The translations under genes and the position numbers were made by a program. Below the pieces are notes generated by a model. That model was not told the origin of the DNA. It saw only the letters and a list, made by a program, of their open reading frames with translations, and made no database searches. Of a stretch of 64,000 nucleotides of DNA, positions 54,351 to 63,525 are shown one piece after another. Source of the stretch: Shewanella sp. GD04112 (GTDB lineage Bacteria > Pseudomonadota > Gammaproteobacteria > Enterobacterales > Shewanellaceae); NCBI RefSeq assembly GCF_029835735.1, contig NZ_JAOEAL010000001.1, forward strand, positions 3,286,001-3,350,000, in the 5' to 3' direction. Position 1 is the stretch's first letter, and each line of letters begins with the position of its first letter.

Positions 54351-54730
54351 TAATTTATCCCAACAACCCTTGAGTTTAACGGCTGCCCTATTCTACTCAG
54401 TTCTACTCGCCTGACGAGCAGTATCTTAATTTTGTTTCTAATCTTATGAATTTAGATGATTATTTAAATGTATTCCCTGTGCTAAACAGGAGTTGGGCTC
54501 CTTTGAACAGAGTCATTTGAACATTAAAAAATCATTTCAAGTCCCATATGATTGTATCGAGCCGAAACCTCAGGTAATCTGCATCAGCATTGTGCGTAAC
54601 AAAACACATAGCTCACGGGTTTTAAGCCTAGATTAAGCATGAGTCCACACTCCGCTTTGGCAGGCAAGTTTAAGCAGTCCCGATAGATTATGTTGGATGA
54701 AAATAATAAAGATGGGACAGCACTAACAAC
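54351..54730. promoter_or_regulatory. Divergent pfaE/pfaR control region with a 14-bp-period direct repeat
   Basis: A 380-bp AT-rich gap that must hold promoters for both arms of the PUFA cluster. TTTGAACA occurs twice (54502-54509 and 54516-54523), 14 bp apart, preceded by a small AGGAG/CTCCT hairpin. Another small inverted repeat, CTCG-N5-CGAG, lies near 54407-54420. I see no FadR-like AACTGGTCGGACCAGTT box. No start site can be assigned with confidence. Confidence 0.5.
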
Positions 54731-55600
54731 ATGAGTTCTCGAAAAATGGGTACTCAAGCCGCGGACCATGCTCAGGCTGATAAGCCAAGCTCGGAGCACA
54801 AATCCGCCCCCAAAACGGCAAGGCACCGCAATGCCACGACCACGCCGGAGATGCGACACTTTATTCAGCAATCTGAATTGAGTGTGAGTCAGCTTGCCAA
54901 AATTTTAAATATTACCGAAGCGACCGTGCGTAAATGGCGTAAGCGCGAATCAGTGAACGACAGCCCGAATACCCCGCATCACCTCAATACCACCCTCACG
55001 CCGATGGAAGAATACGTGGTGGTGGGACTGAGATATCAACTTAAACTGCCGTTAGACAGACTGCTCAAGGCCACTCAAACCTTTATCAACCCCAATGTGT
55101 CCCGCTCGGGGTTAGCCCGCTGCCTTAAGCGTTATGGGGTTTCGCGGCTCGATGAGTTTGATCAAGAGCTAGTGCCTAAACAGTATTTTAATCAATTACC
55201 TATCAGCCAAGGCAGCGATGTACAAACCTATACGGTCAACTCCGAAACCTTGGCCAAGGCGCTTGCCCTGCCAAGCACAGATGGCGATACCGTAGTGCAA
55301 GTGGTGTCCCTCACCCTGCCGCCGCAATTGACCGAGGCCGAACCTAAATCGGTACTCCTTGGCATAGATAGCAAGGCGGATTGGATTTATATCGATATTT
55401 ATCAAGACAGTAACACCCAAGCGGCCAATCGCTACATTGCCTATGTGCTGAAGGATGGGCCGTTTCATCTGCGTAAATTGCTAGTACGCAACTACCACAC
55501 TTTTTTAGCCCGCTTTCCTGGCATGCACCCCCCTAAAGCCATCGCTAAATCCCTTAATAAGGCAACGGCCAAACGCTTTGCCAGTGGAGACTCGTTATGA
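54731..55600 (+). CDS. pfaR: PfaR, PUFA-cluster regulator derived from an IS481-type transposase
   Basis: A 289-aa protein upstream of pfaA, where the regulator pfaR is found. Residues ~40-75 form a helix-turn-helix (LSVSQLAKILNITEATVRKW). The following text (PHHLNTTLTPMEEYVVVGLR, LPLDRLLK, NPNVSRSGLARCLKRYGVSRL) closely follows the N-terminal half of IS481-family transposases. The C-terminal part (LLGIDSKADWIYIDIYQD) aligns with the RNase-H-like core, but the HxDxK and TDNG catalytic positions read as non-acidic residues, and the final Glu region is absent. Thus DNA binding is likely and transposition is not. Its stop overlaps the pfaA start (ATGA). Confidence 0.85.
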   Translation: MSSRKMGTQAADHAQADKPSSEHKSAPKTARHRNATTTPEMRHFIQQSELSVSQLAKILNITEATVRKWRKRESVNDSPNTPHHLNTTLTPMEEYVVVGLRYQLKLPLDRLLKATQTFINPNVSRSGLARCLKRYGVSRLDEFDQELVPKQYFNQLPISQGSDVQTYTVNSETLAKALALPSTDGDTVVQVVSLTLPPQLTEAEPKSVLLGIDSKADWIYIDIYQDSNTQAANRYIAYVLKDGPFHLRKLLVRNYHTFLARFPGMHPPKAIAKSLNKATAKRFASGDSL

Positions 55601-58600
55601 GCCATACCCCATCACAGCCTCAATTATCAACCGATGAAAAAGCCGATAAGAGACTGAATAAACGCTTAAAAGATATGCCGATTGCCATCGTTGGCATGGC
55701 GAGTATCTTTGCTAACTCCCGCTATTTGAATAAGTTTTGGGATTTAATTTGCGACAAGATTGATGCCATCACCGACGTGCCCGAATCCCACTGGTCGATT
55801 GATGACTATTACGATGCGGATAAGTCCAAGGCCGATAAGAGCTACTGCAAACGCGGTGGTTTTATGCCAGAGGTCGACTTCAATCCGATGGAGTTTGGTC
55901 TGCCGCCCAATATTTTGGAACTCACCGACAGCTCGCAGTTACTCTCACTAGTCGTCGCCAAGGAAGTCCTGCAGGATGCCAATCTGCCAGACGATTACGA
56001 CCGTGATCGCATCGGCATCACCCTCGGGATTGGCGGCGGTCAAAAACTAAGCCATAGCCTCAACGCGCGCCTGCAATACCCAGTGCTGAAAAAAGTATTT
56101 AAAAGCAGTGGCCTGAGTGATGAAGATAGCGAGCTGCTGATCAAAAAATTCCAAGATCAATATGTCCACTGGGAAGAAAACTCTTTCCCCGGCTCCCTTG
56201 GCAACGTGATTGCCGGACGTATCGCCAACCGTTTCGATTTAGGCGGGATGAACTGCGTCGTCGATGCTGCCTGCGCCGGTTCGCTTGCCGCCATGCGTAT
56301 GGCGCTGACCGAGCTGACCGAAGGTCGCAGCGACATGATGATCACCGGCGGTGTCTGTACCGACAACTCGCCCTACATGTATATGAGTTTCTCAAAGACG
56401 CCGGCCTTTACCACCAACGAGCATATTCAACCCTTCGATATCGATTCTAAGGGCATGATGATTGGAGAAGGGATCGGCATGGTCGCCTTAAAACGCCTCG
56501 ACGATGCCGAGCGCGATGGCGACCGTATTTATGCGGTAATCAAAGGCGTAGGCGCCTCATCGGACGGTAAATTTAAGAGCATTTATGCACCGCGCCCCGA
56601 AGGCCAAGCCAAGGCATTAGAACGCGCCTATGATGACGCAGGCTTTGCGCCGCACACTGTAGGCTTGATTGAGGCCCACGGCACAGGCACAGCTGCAGGC
56701 GATGTGGCCGAATTCAATGGCTTAACCTCAGTATTCTCTAAGGATAATGAGCAGTTACAGCATATAGCCTTAGGCTCAGTTAAATCTCAGGTGGGTCATA
56801 CTAAGTCCACCGCGGGCACGGCGGGTGTGATTAAGGCTGCATTGGCGCTACACCATAAAGTCTTGCCACCAACGATTAACGTTAGTCAGCCTAACCCTAA
56901 ATTAAACATTGCCCGTTCGCCCTTTTATCTCAATACCGAGGCGCGCCCTTGGATCCAACGCAATGACGATACGCCGCGCCGCGCCGGGATCAGCTCCTTC
57001 GGTTTTGGGGGCACTAACTTCCATTTAGTGCTCGAAGAATATCACCCCGAACACGCGCGCGATGACGCCTATCGCCAACGCAGCGTGGCACAAAGCTGGC
57101 TGTTTGCCGCCGCCGACAAAACCGCGCTGCTGGGCGAGTTAAAAACCGCGCTGCAGCAAGCAACTGCGACTAAGGCAGATCTGTCTCAGGCGCATTTTGT
57201 TGCCTTTGCAAAATCCTATGCCCTGCGTGAACTCCCCCCGCAATCAGCCCGTCTTGGTTTTATCGCCAAGGATTATGCCCAGTTACAGACTCTGTTAACC
57301 CAAGCAATAGCGCAGCTAGAATCCAATAGCGCCGAGAGCTGGCAACTACCCTCAGGGATAAGTTTTCGCGCCCAGGCGCTGGTCAAGGATAACAACAAGG
57401 TTGCGGCCTTATTTGCAGGCCAAGGCTCACAGTACCTGAATATGGGACTGGAAATTGCCAACAACTTCCCCGAGCTTCGACGCCATATCCACGCCAGTGA
57501 TAAAGTGTTTAGTGACCGTGGTGAAGTTTCGCTTTCAAGCGTGCTGTACCCGATCCCCGCCTTCGATGACGAATCGAGAAAAGCGCAGGAAAGTGCGTTA
57601 ACCAATACCCTTTACGCCCAAAGCGCCATCGGCGCGCTCTCTATGGCGCAGTACGCCCTGTTTACTCAGGCGGGATTCGCCCCGGATATGCTCGCAGGCC
57701 ATAGTTTTGGTGAACTCTCGGCCCTGTGCGCCGCTGGCGTGATTTCAGTAGACGACTACATCAAGCTTGCCTTCGAACGTGGACAGGCGATGGCGCAGTC
57801 ACCACAAGATGCCGGCTCCAGTCGTGATACTGGCGTCATGTATGCCGTTATTCTTAAGCAAAAACAGGATATTGAGGCTATCAACGATTGCCTTGCGCAG
57901 TATGACGACGTCAAGATTGCCAACTACAACTCACCCACTCAGTTGGTAATTGCAGGCGCTACCACAGCGACACAACAGGCCGCTAAGGCTATTAGCGAGT
58001 TAGGCTTTAAGGCGATAGCCCTGCCCGTTTCTGGCGCCTTCCACACGCCATTGGTTGCCCATGCGCAAAAGCCCTTTAGCGAAGCCATTGATAAGGCTCT
58101 GTTCAACACGCCAAAGATTGCCCTGTATGCCAATGGCACAGGCAAGTTACATCCCGCCGATGCAAATGCCATCAAAACCGCCTTTAAAGAGCATATGTTG
58201 CAATCGGTGCACTTTAGCGAGCAGCTAGAAGCCATGTATGCCGCTGGCGCACGGGTATTTGTCGAGTTCGGCCCGAAAAACATTCTGCAAAAGTTGGCAG
58301 AAAATACCCTCGCCGAGCAGTTAAACGAGCTTTGCCTTATCAGCATTAACCCGAATCCTAAAGCCGACTCCGATAGCCAACTGCGCAGCGCTGCGGTGCA
58401 ACTGGCGGTTGCTGGGGTGAAGCTGGGTGAAATCGACCCTTATCAAGCCGAACTGATTACGCCCGCATCGCCTTCGGCGATGAATATCAAGCTCAATGCA
58501 ACCAACTACATCAGCCCAGCGACCCGCAACAAAATGGTCGATTCGCTGCAATCGGGCAAAATTACCAGCCAAGTTCGGTATGTGGATCGCATCGTTGAAA

Positions 58601-61600
58601 AAGTGGTTGAGAAAGTCGTTGAAAAACCCGTGATTGTCGAAAAAATTCTAGAAAAGGTTGTCGAAGTGGAAAAGCCAGTGGCACAAAATAGCAATACTAT
58701 TCAACAGCAAACGCCCACACAGCCAACCAGCTTTACTACTGGACAGGCGAATCAAGATGCCCTGAGCGCCTTTTTTGCCGCCCAAACCCAGGCCGCGCAA
58801 TTACATCAACAATTTTTAGCGATCCCGCAGCAATACGGCGATACCGTCAGCGCCCTGATGGCAGAGCAAGCCAAAATGGCAAGCCTTGGCATCGCCATTC
58901 CAGAGAGTCTGCAACGCTCGATGGAGCTGTTCCACCAGCATCAGGCACAGACCCTAAAGAGCCATGCTGAATTTATGCAATTGCAGACCAGCAGCAGCCA
59001 AGCGGCATTAGCCCTGCTCGGCCAAATACCAGCGTCTCAGGTTCAAGCCCCCATTCAAGCGGCACCTGTGGCGGTTGCAGTGGCAACGCCAGTCGCTCCA
59101 ACTCAGGCGCCCGTGCTTCAAGCGTTAGCCGCAGAGCCAAAAGCGACTATTGCGCCTATGAGTGAGCCCAAAGTTCAGCAACCTCAAGTAACACAACCAC
59201 AAGTAACACAACCACAAATAACACAACCACAAGTGCAAACTGTGGCGGCAGCAACTAGCGCGCTTTCCGAGAAGTCAGTCGTGCAGCAAATCGAGACCGC
59301 CATGCTGGCAGTGGTCGCCGACAAAACAGGTTATCCCGTTGAAATGTTAGAACTTGGCATGGATATGGAGGCCGACCTTGGGATCGATTCCATCAAGCGC
59401 GTGGAAATTCTAGGCACAGTACAAGACCAATTACCCAACCTGCCAGAACTGAGCCCTGAGGATTTAGCCGAGTGTCGCACCCTAGGGGAAATTGTGGCTC
59501 TATTTAGCCAAGCGGTACCTGTAACAGCCGTTACAGCAAGCACGCAGTCAATTACACAAAGTGCAGTAGCCGCAGCAAGTGCGGCTGTTTCTAATGATGA
59601 AATTGAGCGCACTATGATGGCGGTCGTGGCCGATAAGACTGGCTATCCCGTTGAAATGCTGGAACTCAGTATGGATATGGAAGCCGACCTTGGTATCGAT
59701 TCTATTAAGCGCGTGGAAATTCTAGGCACAGTGCAGGATGAATTACCCAAGCTGCCAGAACTGAGCCCAGAAGATCTCGCCGAGTGTCGCACCCTAGGGG
59801 AAATTGTGACGCTATTTAGCCAAGCGGTACCCGTAACAGCTGCGGCCACAGTTAGCTATGCGACACAAACTGCAGTACTCGCAAGTGCAGTAGCCGCAAA
59901 CGCAGCGATTTCCAATGATGAAATTGAGCGCACTATGATGGCGGTCGTGGCCGATAAAACTGGTTATCCCGTGGAAATGCTCGAACTTGGCATGGATATG
60001 GAAGCCGACCTTGGGATCGATTCTATCAAGCGCGTAGAAATTCTAGGCACAGTACAGGACGAATTACCGAACCTGCCAGAACTGAGCCCAGAAGATCTTG
60101 CCGAGTGCCGCACCTTAGGGGAAATTGTGGCGCTATTTAGCCAAGCGACTTCTGTAACATCTGCGGCCACAGTTAGCCATGCGACACAAAATGCAGTACT
60201 CGCAAGTGCAGTAGCATCAAGCGCGGCGGTTTCTAATGGCGAGATCGAACACACTATGATGGCAGTTGTGGCCGACAAAACGGGCTATCCCGTTGAAATG
60301 CTGGAACTCAGTATGGATATGGAAGCCGACCTTGGTATCGATTCTATTAAGCGCGTAGAAATTCTAGGCACGGTACAGGACGAGTTACCGAACCTGCCAG
60401 AACTGAGCCCTGAAGATCTCGCCGAGTGTCGCACCCTAGGGGAAATTGTGGCGCTCTTTAGCCAAGCGACTCCTGTAACAGCTGCGGCCACAGTTAGCCA
60501 TGCGACACAAAATGCAGTACTCGCAAGTGCAGTAGCAGCAAGTGCGGCGGTTTCTAATGGCGAGATTGAACGCACTATGATGGCGGTCGTGGCCGACAAG
60601 ACCGGCTATCCCGTGGAAATGCTGGAACTCAGTATGGATATGGAAGCCGACCTTGGTATCGATTCCATTAAGCGCGTAGAAATTCTAGGCACGGTACAAG
60701 ATGAATTACCGAACCTGCCAGAACTGAGCCCAGAGGATTTAGCCGAGTGTCGCACCTTGGGTGAAATTGTCGCCCTCTATGTCGGTTCGCAAGCATCAAG
60801 TGAGGCGCTACAGCAAAACCATGCTGCGACAATTCAAGAGATTCAAGAGGCAACAACAGAAACCGTCGAGGAAACCATCGACCTGCCGCCCCATAGTGAG
60901 GTGATGCTAAAAAAGTTGCCAGCGGCGGCTGAGTTAGCGCGCATCATAGCAACTAGCGATGTTCAACTGACGGCAAACAGTTACGTCGTTATCGGCGACG
61001 ATGGCCACAACGCAGGGGTGATTGCCGAAAAGCTTCACGCCCAAGGGGTTAAGGTCGCGGTTGTACGCTCACCCAAAACAGTTGTGACTAGCGCATCGCC
61101 ACTCGATAGCCATATTGCCAGCTTCACGCTGGAGGCGATTGATGATGAAAGCATCTGTGAGGTCATCAATCAGATTGAAGCGCTTGGCCAAATCGCCGGT
61201 TTTATTCATCTGCAGCCACAGCATAAGTCCGTTGCCGATAAAGGTGCTGGCTTAGTGCTGGCAGACGACGCCAAAGCTTCGGTCGAGCAAGCCTTCTTGT
61301 TTGCCAAGCACTTACAACCGCTTTTAACGGAGCGCGACCACTGCCGCTTTGTCACCGTCAGCCGTATCGATGGTGGCTTTGGCTATATCGGTATGGACGA
61401 GTCGGCAGGTATTCTTATTAGCCAGAGTGAACTCAACCAAGCGGCGCTCTCTGGACTCACTAAAACCTTAAATCACGAGTGGCCGGGAGTGGTCTGCCGC
61501 GCACTGGATATCGCTCCAAACTTAGATGCCAAAACGGTCGCCAATGCGGTAGTGCAGGAATACTACCTCCAAGATGCGCCGGTCGAAGTCGGTATTGATA

Positions 61601-63525
61601 GCGAGCTTGAGCGAGCAACCTTAGTCGCGGGCAATGCCGTACTTCGCCGCAGTGGCGCGTCTCTCTCGTCTGCGGACAAAATCCTCGTCACAGGCGGCGC
61701 TAAGGGCGTTACCTTCGAGTGCGCCTTAAGTTTAGCGAAACGCTGCAAGGCCCATTTTATCCTCGCGGGTCGCAGCGCCCATCAAGCAATTCCCGCTTGG
61801 GCTCAGGGTAAAAATCGCAACGAGCTGAAAGCCGCGGCCATTGCACATCTGCAAAGCCTGGGTGATAAACCCACACCAAAACAAGTGGATGCCTTAGTTT
61901 GGCCAGTACAAAGCAGCCTTGAAATCAGCCATGCCTTGCAGGCCTTTGAAGCAGTTGGCGCCAGCGCCGAATACTTAAGCTTGGATGTGAATGACCCGGC
62001 AGCTATTGCCAGCACTATTGCGCCAATCAGCGCCCTATCGCCCATCACGGGGATTATCCACGGCGCGGGTGTACTTGCCGATAAACATATTCAAGACAAA
62101 ACCTTAAGCGAACTTGAACGTGTTTATGGCACTAAGGTGACCGGACTTAACAATCTGCTGTCGGCACTGGATCTTAGCCAGTTAACGCTCATCGCCCTGT
62201 TCTCTTCGGCGGCGGGTTTTTACGGCAATACTGGCCAGAGCGACTATGCCATGTCTAACGACATTCTCAATAAGGCTGCGCTACAACTTGCGCAGCAATT
62301 GCCACAGGCCAAGGTGATGAGCTTTGACTGGGGTCCTTGGGATGGCGGCATGGTCAATCCTGCGCTGAAAAAAATGTTTATCGACCGCGGGGTTTATGTC
62401 ATTCCACTCAAAGCCGGTGCCGAGTTATTTGCCAGCCAATTATTGAGTGATACAGGGGCGCAGCTGTTGGTCGGAACCGATATGCAGGGCAATACCGCCA
62501 ATGCTGTTGAAGCTGCATCAGCAAAAAAGCCTGAAGCGGATCTAACCACGGCGTTAGATCCGCAGCCTATGGCCCAAACTGTGCCACAGAGTATTCGCGT
62601 CATGCGCAGCCTCGACCCTAAACGCATGAGCTTTATTGAGGATCATTGCATCAATGGTCATGCGGTATTGCCGACGGTGTGCGCCATCGATTGGATGCGT
62701 GAGGCTGCCAAGGCCCATTTAGGTAAGGCGGTGAGTGTCAGCGATTATCGACTGCTCAAGGGGATCATCTTCGATGAGGCGCTGCTTGCACGCGATGCGC
62801 CTATTGAGCTCGAATTGATGCTCACGCCGCTTGCTGACGCTACACAACAATCGACTGAGGCGTTAGCCGCGCTGATCAGCTTTGAAGGTCGCCCGCAATA
62901 CCAGGCGGTATTAGTGGCGCAGACGGATGATATGCCAGACGCGCAGCGTTTCGAGGTTGGCGAGTTGCATTCTCTGATGGAGGAGATAACGCAGCAACCC
63001 GCTATCGCGAATCGCGAGTCGCTCTACAGCGATGGCACGCTGTTCCATGGCCCAAGACTGCAAGGCATAAGCGAAGTGCTCGCCTTTGATGACCAGCAGC
63101 TTATCGCTAAGGTTGCACTGCCAGCGTTGGCCTTGGACGACTGCGGCGAGTTTGCGCCAGATCTTGAGGATAAAGGCACACAACCCTTTGCCGAAGATCT
63201 GTTATTGCAGGCCATGCTCGTGTGGGCGCGCCTTAAATATCAAGCGGCAAGCTTACCCAGTGCCATTGGCGAGTTCGTGTCCTATTCGCCCTTAGGTTTT
63301 GGCGAGAAGGCGGTATTAGTGCTGGATGTTATCAAGCATTCGTCCCGAACACTTGAAGCCAATATTGCCCTCTATCATCAAGATGGCCGACTAAGCTGCG
63401 AGATGAAACGGGCCAAGGTTACTGTCAGTAAGACGCTCAACCAAGCGTTTTTGGCCAATAAACCTCAGCAACCAATGCAAGTGCAGGCAGTCGCCCAAAG
63501 CACGGCCGAGGTAAGTGTTAAGTGA
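55597..63525 (+). CDS. pfaA: PfaA, multidomain polyunsaturated fatty acid synthase subunit
   Basis: A 2642-aa type I PKS/FAS-like protein for anaerobic synthesis of EPA-type PUFA. Domain order: ketosynthase (about 25-480; Cys226 in DAACAGS, EAHGTGT and VGHTKS histidines, GFGGTNFH); malonyl-CoA acyltransferase (about 600-900; AGQGSQ, Ser703 in GHSFGE); a linker with EKVVEKV and QPQVT repeats (about 990-1210); five ACPs with LGIDSIK serines at 1265, 1369, 1476, 1583 and 1690; ketoreductase (about 2025-2320; TGGAKGV, Tyr2217); and a C-terminal hot-dog/dehydratase-like domain starting near H2350 (HCINGHAVLP). Coupled to pfaR (ATGA) and pfaB (GTGA). Confidence 0.97.
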   Translation: MSHTPSQPQLSTDEKADKRLNKRLKDMPIAIVGMASIFANSRYLNKFWDLICDKIDAITDVPESHWSIDDYYDADKSKADKSYCKRGGFMPEVDFNPMEFGLPPNILELTDSSQLLSLVVAKEVLQDANLPDDYDRDRIGITLGIGGGQKLSHSLNARLQYPVLKKVFKSSGLSDEDSELLIKKFQDQYVHWEENSFPGSLGNVIAGRIANRFDLGGMNCVVDAACAGSLAAMRMALTELTEGRSDMMITGGVCTDNSPYMYMSFSKTPAFTTNEHIQPFDIDSKGMMIGEGIGMVALKRLDDAERDGDRIYAVIKGVGASSDGKFKSIYAPRPEGQAKALERAYDDAGFAPHTVGLIEAHGTGTAAGDVAEFNGLTSVFSKDNEQLQHIALGSVKSQVGHTKSTAGTAGVIKAALALHHKVLPPTINVSQPNPKLNIARSPFYLNTEARPWIQRNDDTPRRAGISSFGFGGTNFHLVLEEYHPEHARDDAYRQRSVAQSWLFAAADKTALLGELKTALQQATATKADLSQAHFVAFAKSYALRELPPQSARLGFIAKDYAQLQTLLTQAIAQLESNSAESWQLPSGISFRAQALVKDNNKVAALFAGQGSQYLNMGLEIANNFPELRRHIHASDKVFSDRGEVSLSSVLYPIPAFDDESRKAQESALTNTLYAQSAIGALSMAQYALFTQAGFAPDMLAGHSFGELSALCAAGVISVDDYIKLAFERGQAMAQSPQDAGSSRDTGVMYAVILKQKQDIEAINDCLAQYDDVKIANYNSPTQLVIAGATTATQQAAKAISELGFKAIALPVSGAFHTPLVAHAQKPFSEAIDKALFNTPKIALYANGTGKLHPADANAIKTAFKEHMLQSVHFSEQLEAMYAAGARVFVEFGPKNILQKLAENTLAEQLNELCLISINPNPKADSDSQLRSAAVQLAVAGVKLGEIDPYQAELITPASPSAMNIKLNATNYISPATRNKMVDSLQSGKITSQVRYVDRIVEKVVEKVVEKPVIVEKILEKVVEVEKPVAQNSNTIQQQTPTQPTSFTTGQANQDALSAFFAAQTQAAQLHQQFLAIPQQYGDTVSALMAEQAKMASLGIAIPESLQRSMELFHQHQAQTLKSHAEFMQLQTSSSQAALALLGQIPASQVQAPIQAAPVAVAVATPVAPTQAPVLQALAAEPKATIAPMSEPKVQQPQVTQPQVTQPQITQPQVQTVAAATSALSEKSVVQQIETAMLAVVADKTGYPVEMLELGMDMEADLGIDSIKRVEILGTVQDQLPNLPELSPEDLAECRTLGEIVALFSQAVPVTAVTASTQSITQSAVAAASAAVSNDEIERTMMAVVADKTGYPVEMLELSMDMEADLGIDSIKRVEILGTVQDELPKLPELSPEDLAECRTLGEIVTLFSQAVPVTAAATVSYATQTAVLASAVAANAAISNDEIERTMMAVVADKTGYPVEMLELGMDMEADLGIDSIKRVEILGTVQDELPNLPELSPEDLAECRTLGEIVALFSQATSVTSAATVSHATQNAVLASAVASSAAVSNGEIEHTMMAVVADKTGYPVEMLELSMDMEADLGIDSIKRVEILGTVQDELPNLPELSPEDLAECRTLGEIVALFSQATPVTAAATVSHATQNAVLASAVAASAAVSNGEIERTMMAVVADKTGYPVEMLELSMDMEADLGIDSIKRVEILGTVQDELPNLPELSPEDLAECRTLGEIVALYVGSQASSEALQQNHAATIQEIQEATTETVEETIDLPPHSEVMLKKLPAAAELARIIATSDVQLTANSYVVIGDDGHNAGVIAEKLHAQGVKVAVVRSPKTVVTSASPLDSHIASFTLEAIDDESICEVINQIEALGQIAGFIHLQPQHKSVADKGAGLVLADDAKASVEQAFLFAKHLQPLLTERDHCRFVTVSRIDGGFGYIGMDESAGILISQSELNQAALSGLTKTLNHEWPGVVCRALDIAPNLDAKTVANAVVQEYYLQDAPVEVGIDSELERATLVAGNAVLRRSGASLSSADKILVTGGAKGVTFECALSLAKRCKAHFILAGRSAHQAIPAWAQGKNRNELKAAAIAHLQSLGDKPTPKQVDALVWPVQSSLEISHALQAFEAVGASAEYLSLDVNDPAAIASTIAPISALSPITGIIHGAGVLADKHIQDKTLSELERVYGTKVTGLNNLLSALDLSQLTLIALFSSAAGFYGNTGQSDYAMSNDILNKAALQLAQQLPQAKVMSFDWGPWDGGMVNPALKKMFIDRGVYVIPLKAGAELFASQLLSDTGAQLLVGTDMQGNTANAVEAASAKKPEADLTTALDPQPMAQTVPQSIRVMRSLDPKRMSFIEDHCINGHAVLPTVCAIDWMREAAKAHLGKAVSVSDYRLLKGIIFDEALLARDAPIELELMLTPLADATQQSTEALAALISFEGRPQYQAVLVAQTDDMPDAQRFEVGELHSLMEEITQQPAIANRESLYSDGTLFHGPRLQGISEVLAFDDQQLIAKVALPALALDDCGEFAPDLEDKGTQPFAEDLLLQAMLVWARLKYQAASLPSAIGEFVSYSPLGFGEKAVLVLDVIKHSSRTLEANIALYHQDGRLSCEMKRAKVTVSKTLNQAFLANKPQQPMQVQAVAQSTAEVSVK
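59290..60780 (+). repeat. Five tandem ACP-encoding repeats in pfaA
   Basis: Five ACP units with nearly identical cores (VVADKTGYPVEMLEL to ECRTLGEIV) sit 104, 107, 107 and 107 codons apart (312 then 321 bp). The linkers between them are Ala/Ser/Thr-rich. Units 2-5 are very similar even at DNA level, including their linkers, which fits recent unequal crossing-over or gene conversion. Each carries a phosphopantetheine serine (DSIK). Confidence 0.95.

Noticed and set aside
54351..54730. Search for a FadR or FabR operator in the pfa control region
   Set aside because: No sequence close to the known boxes was found by eye.
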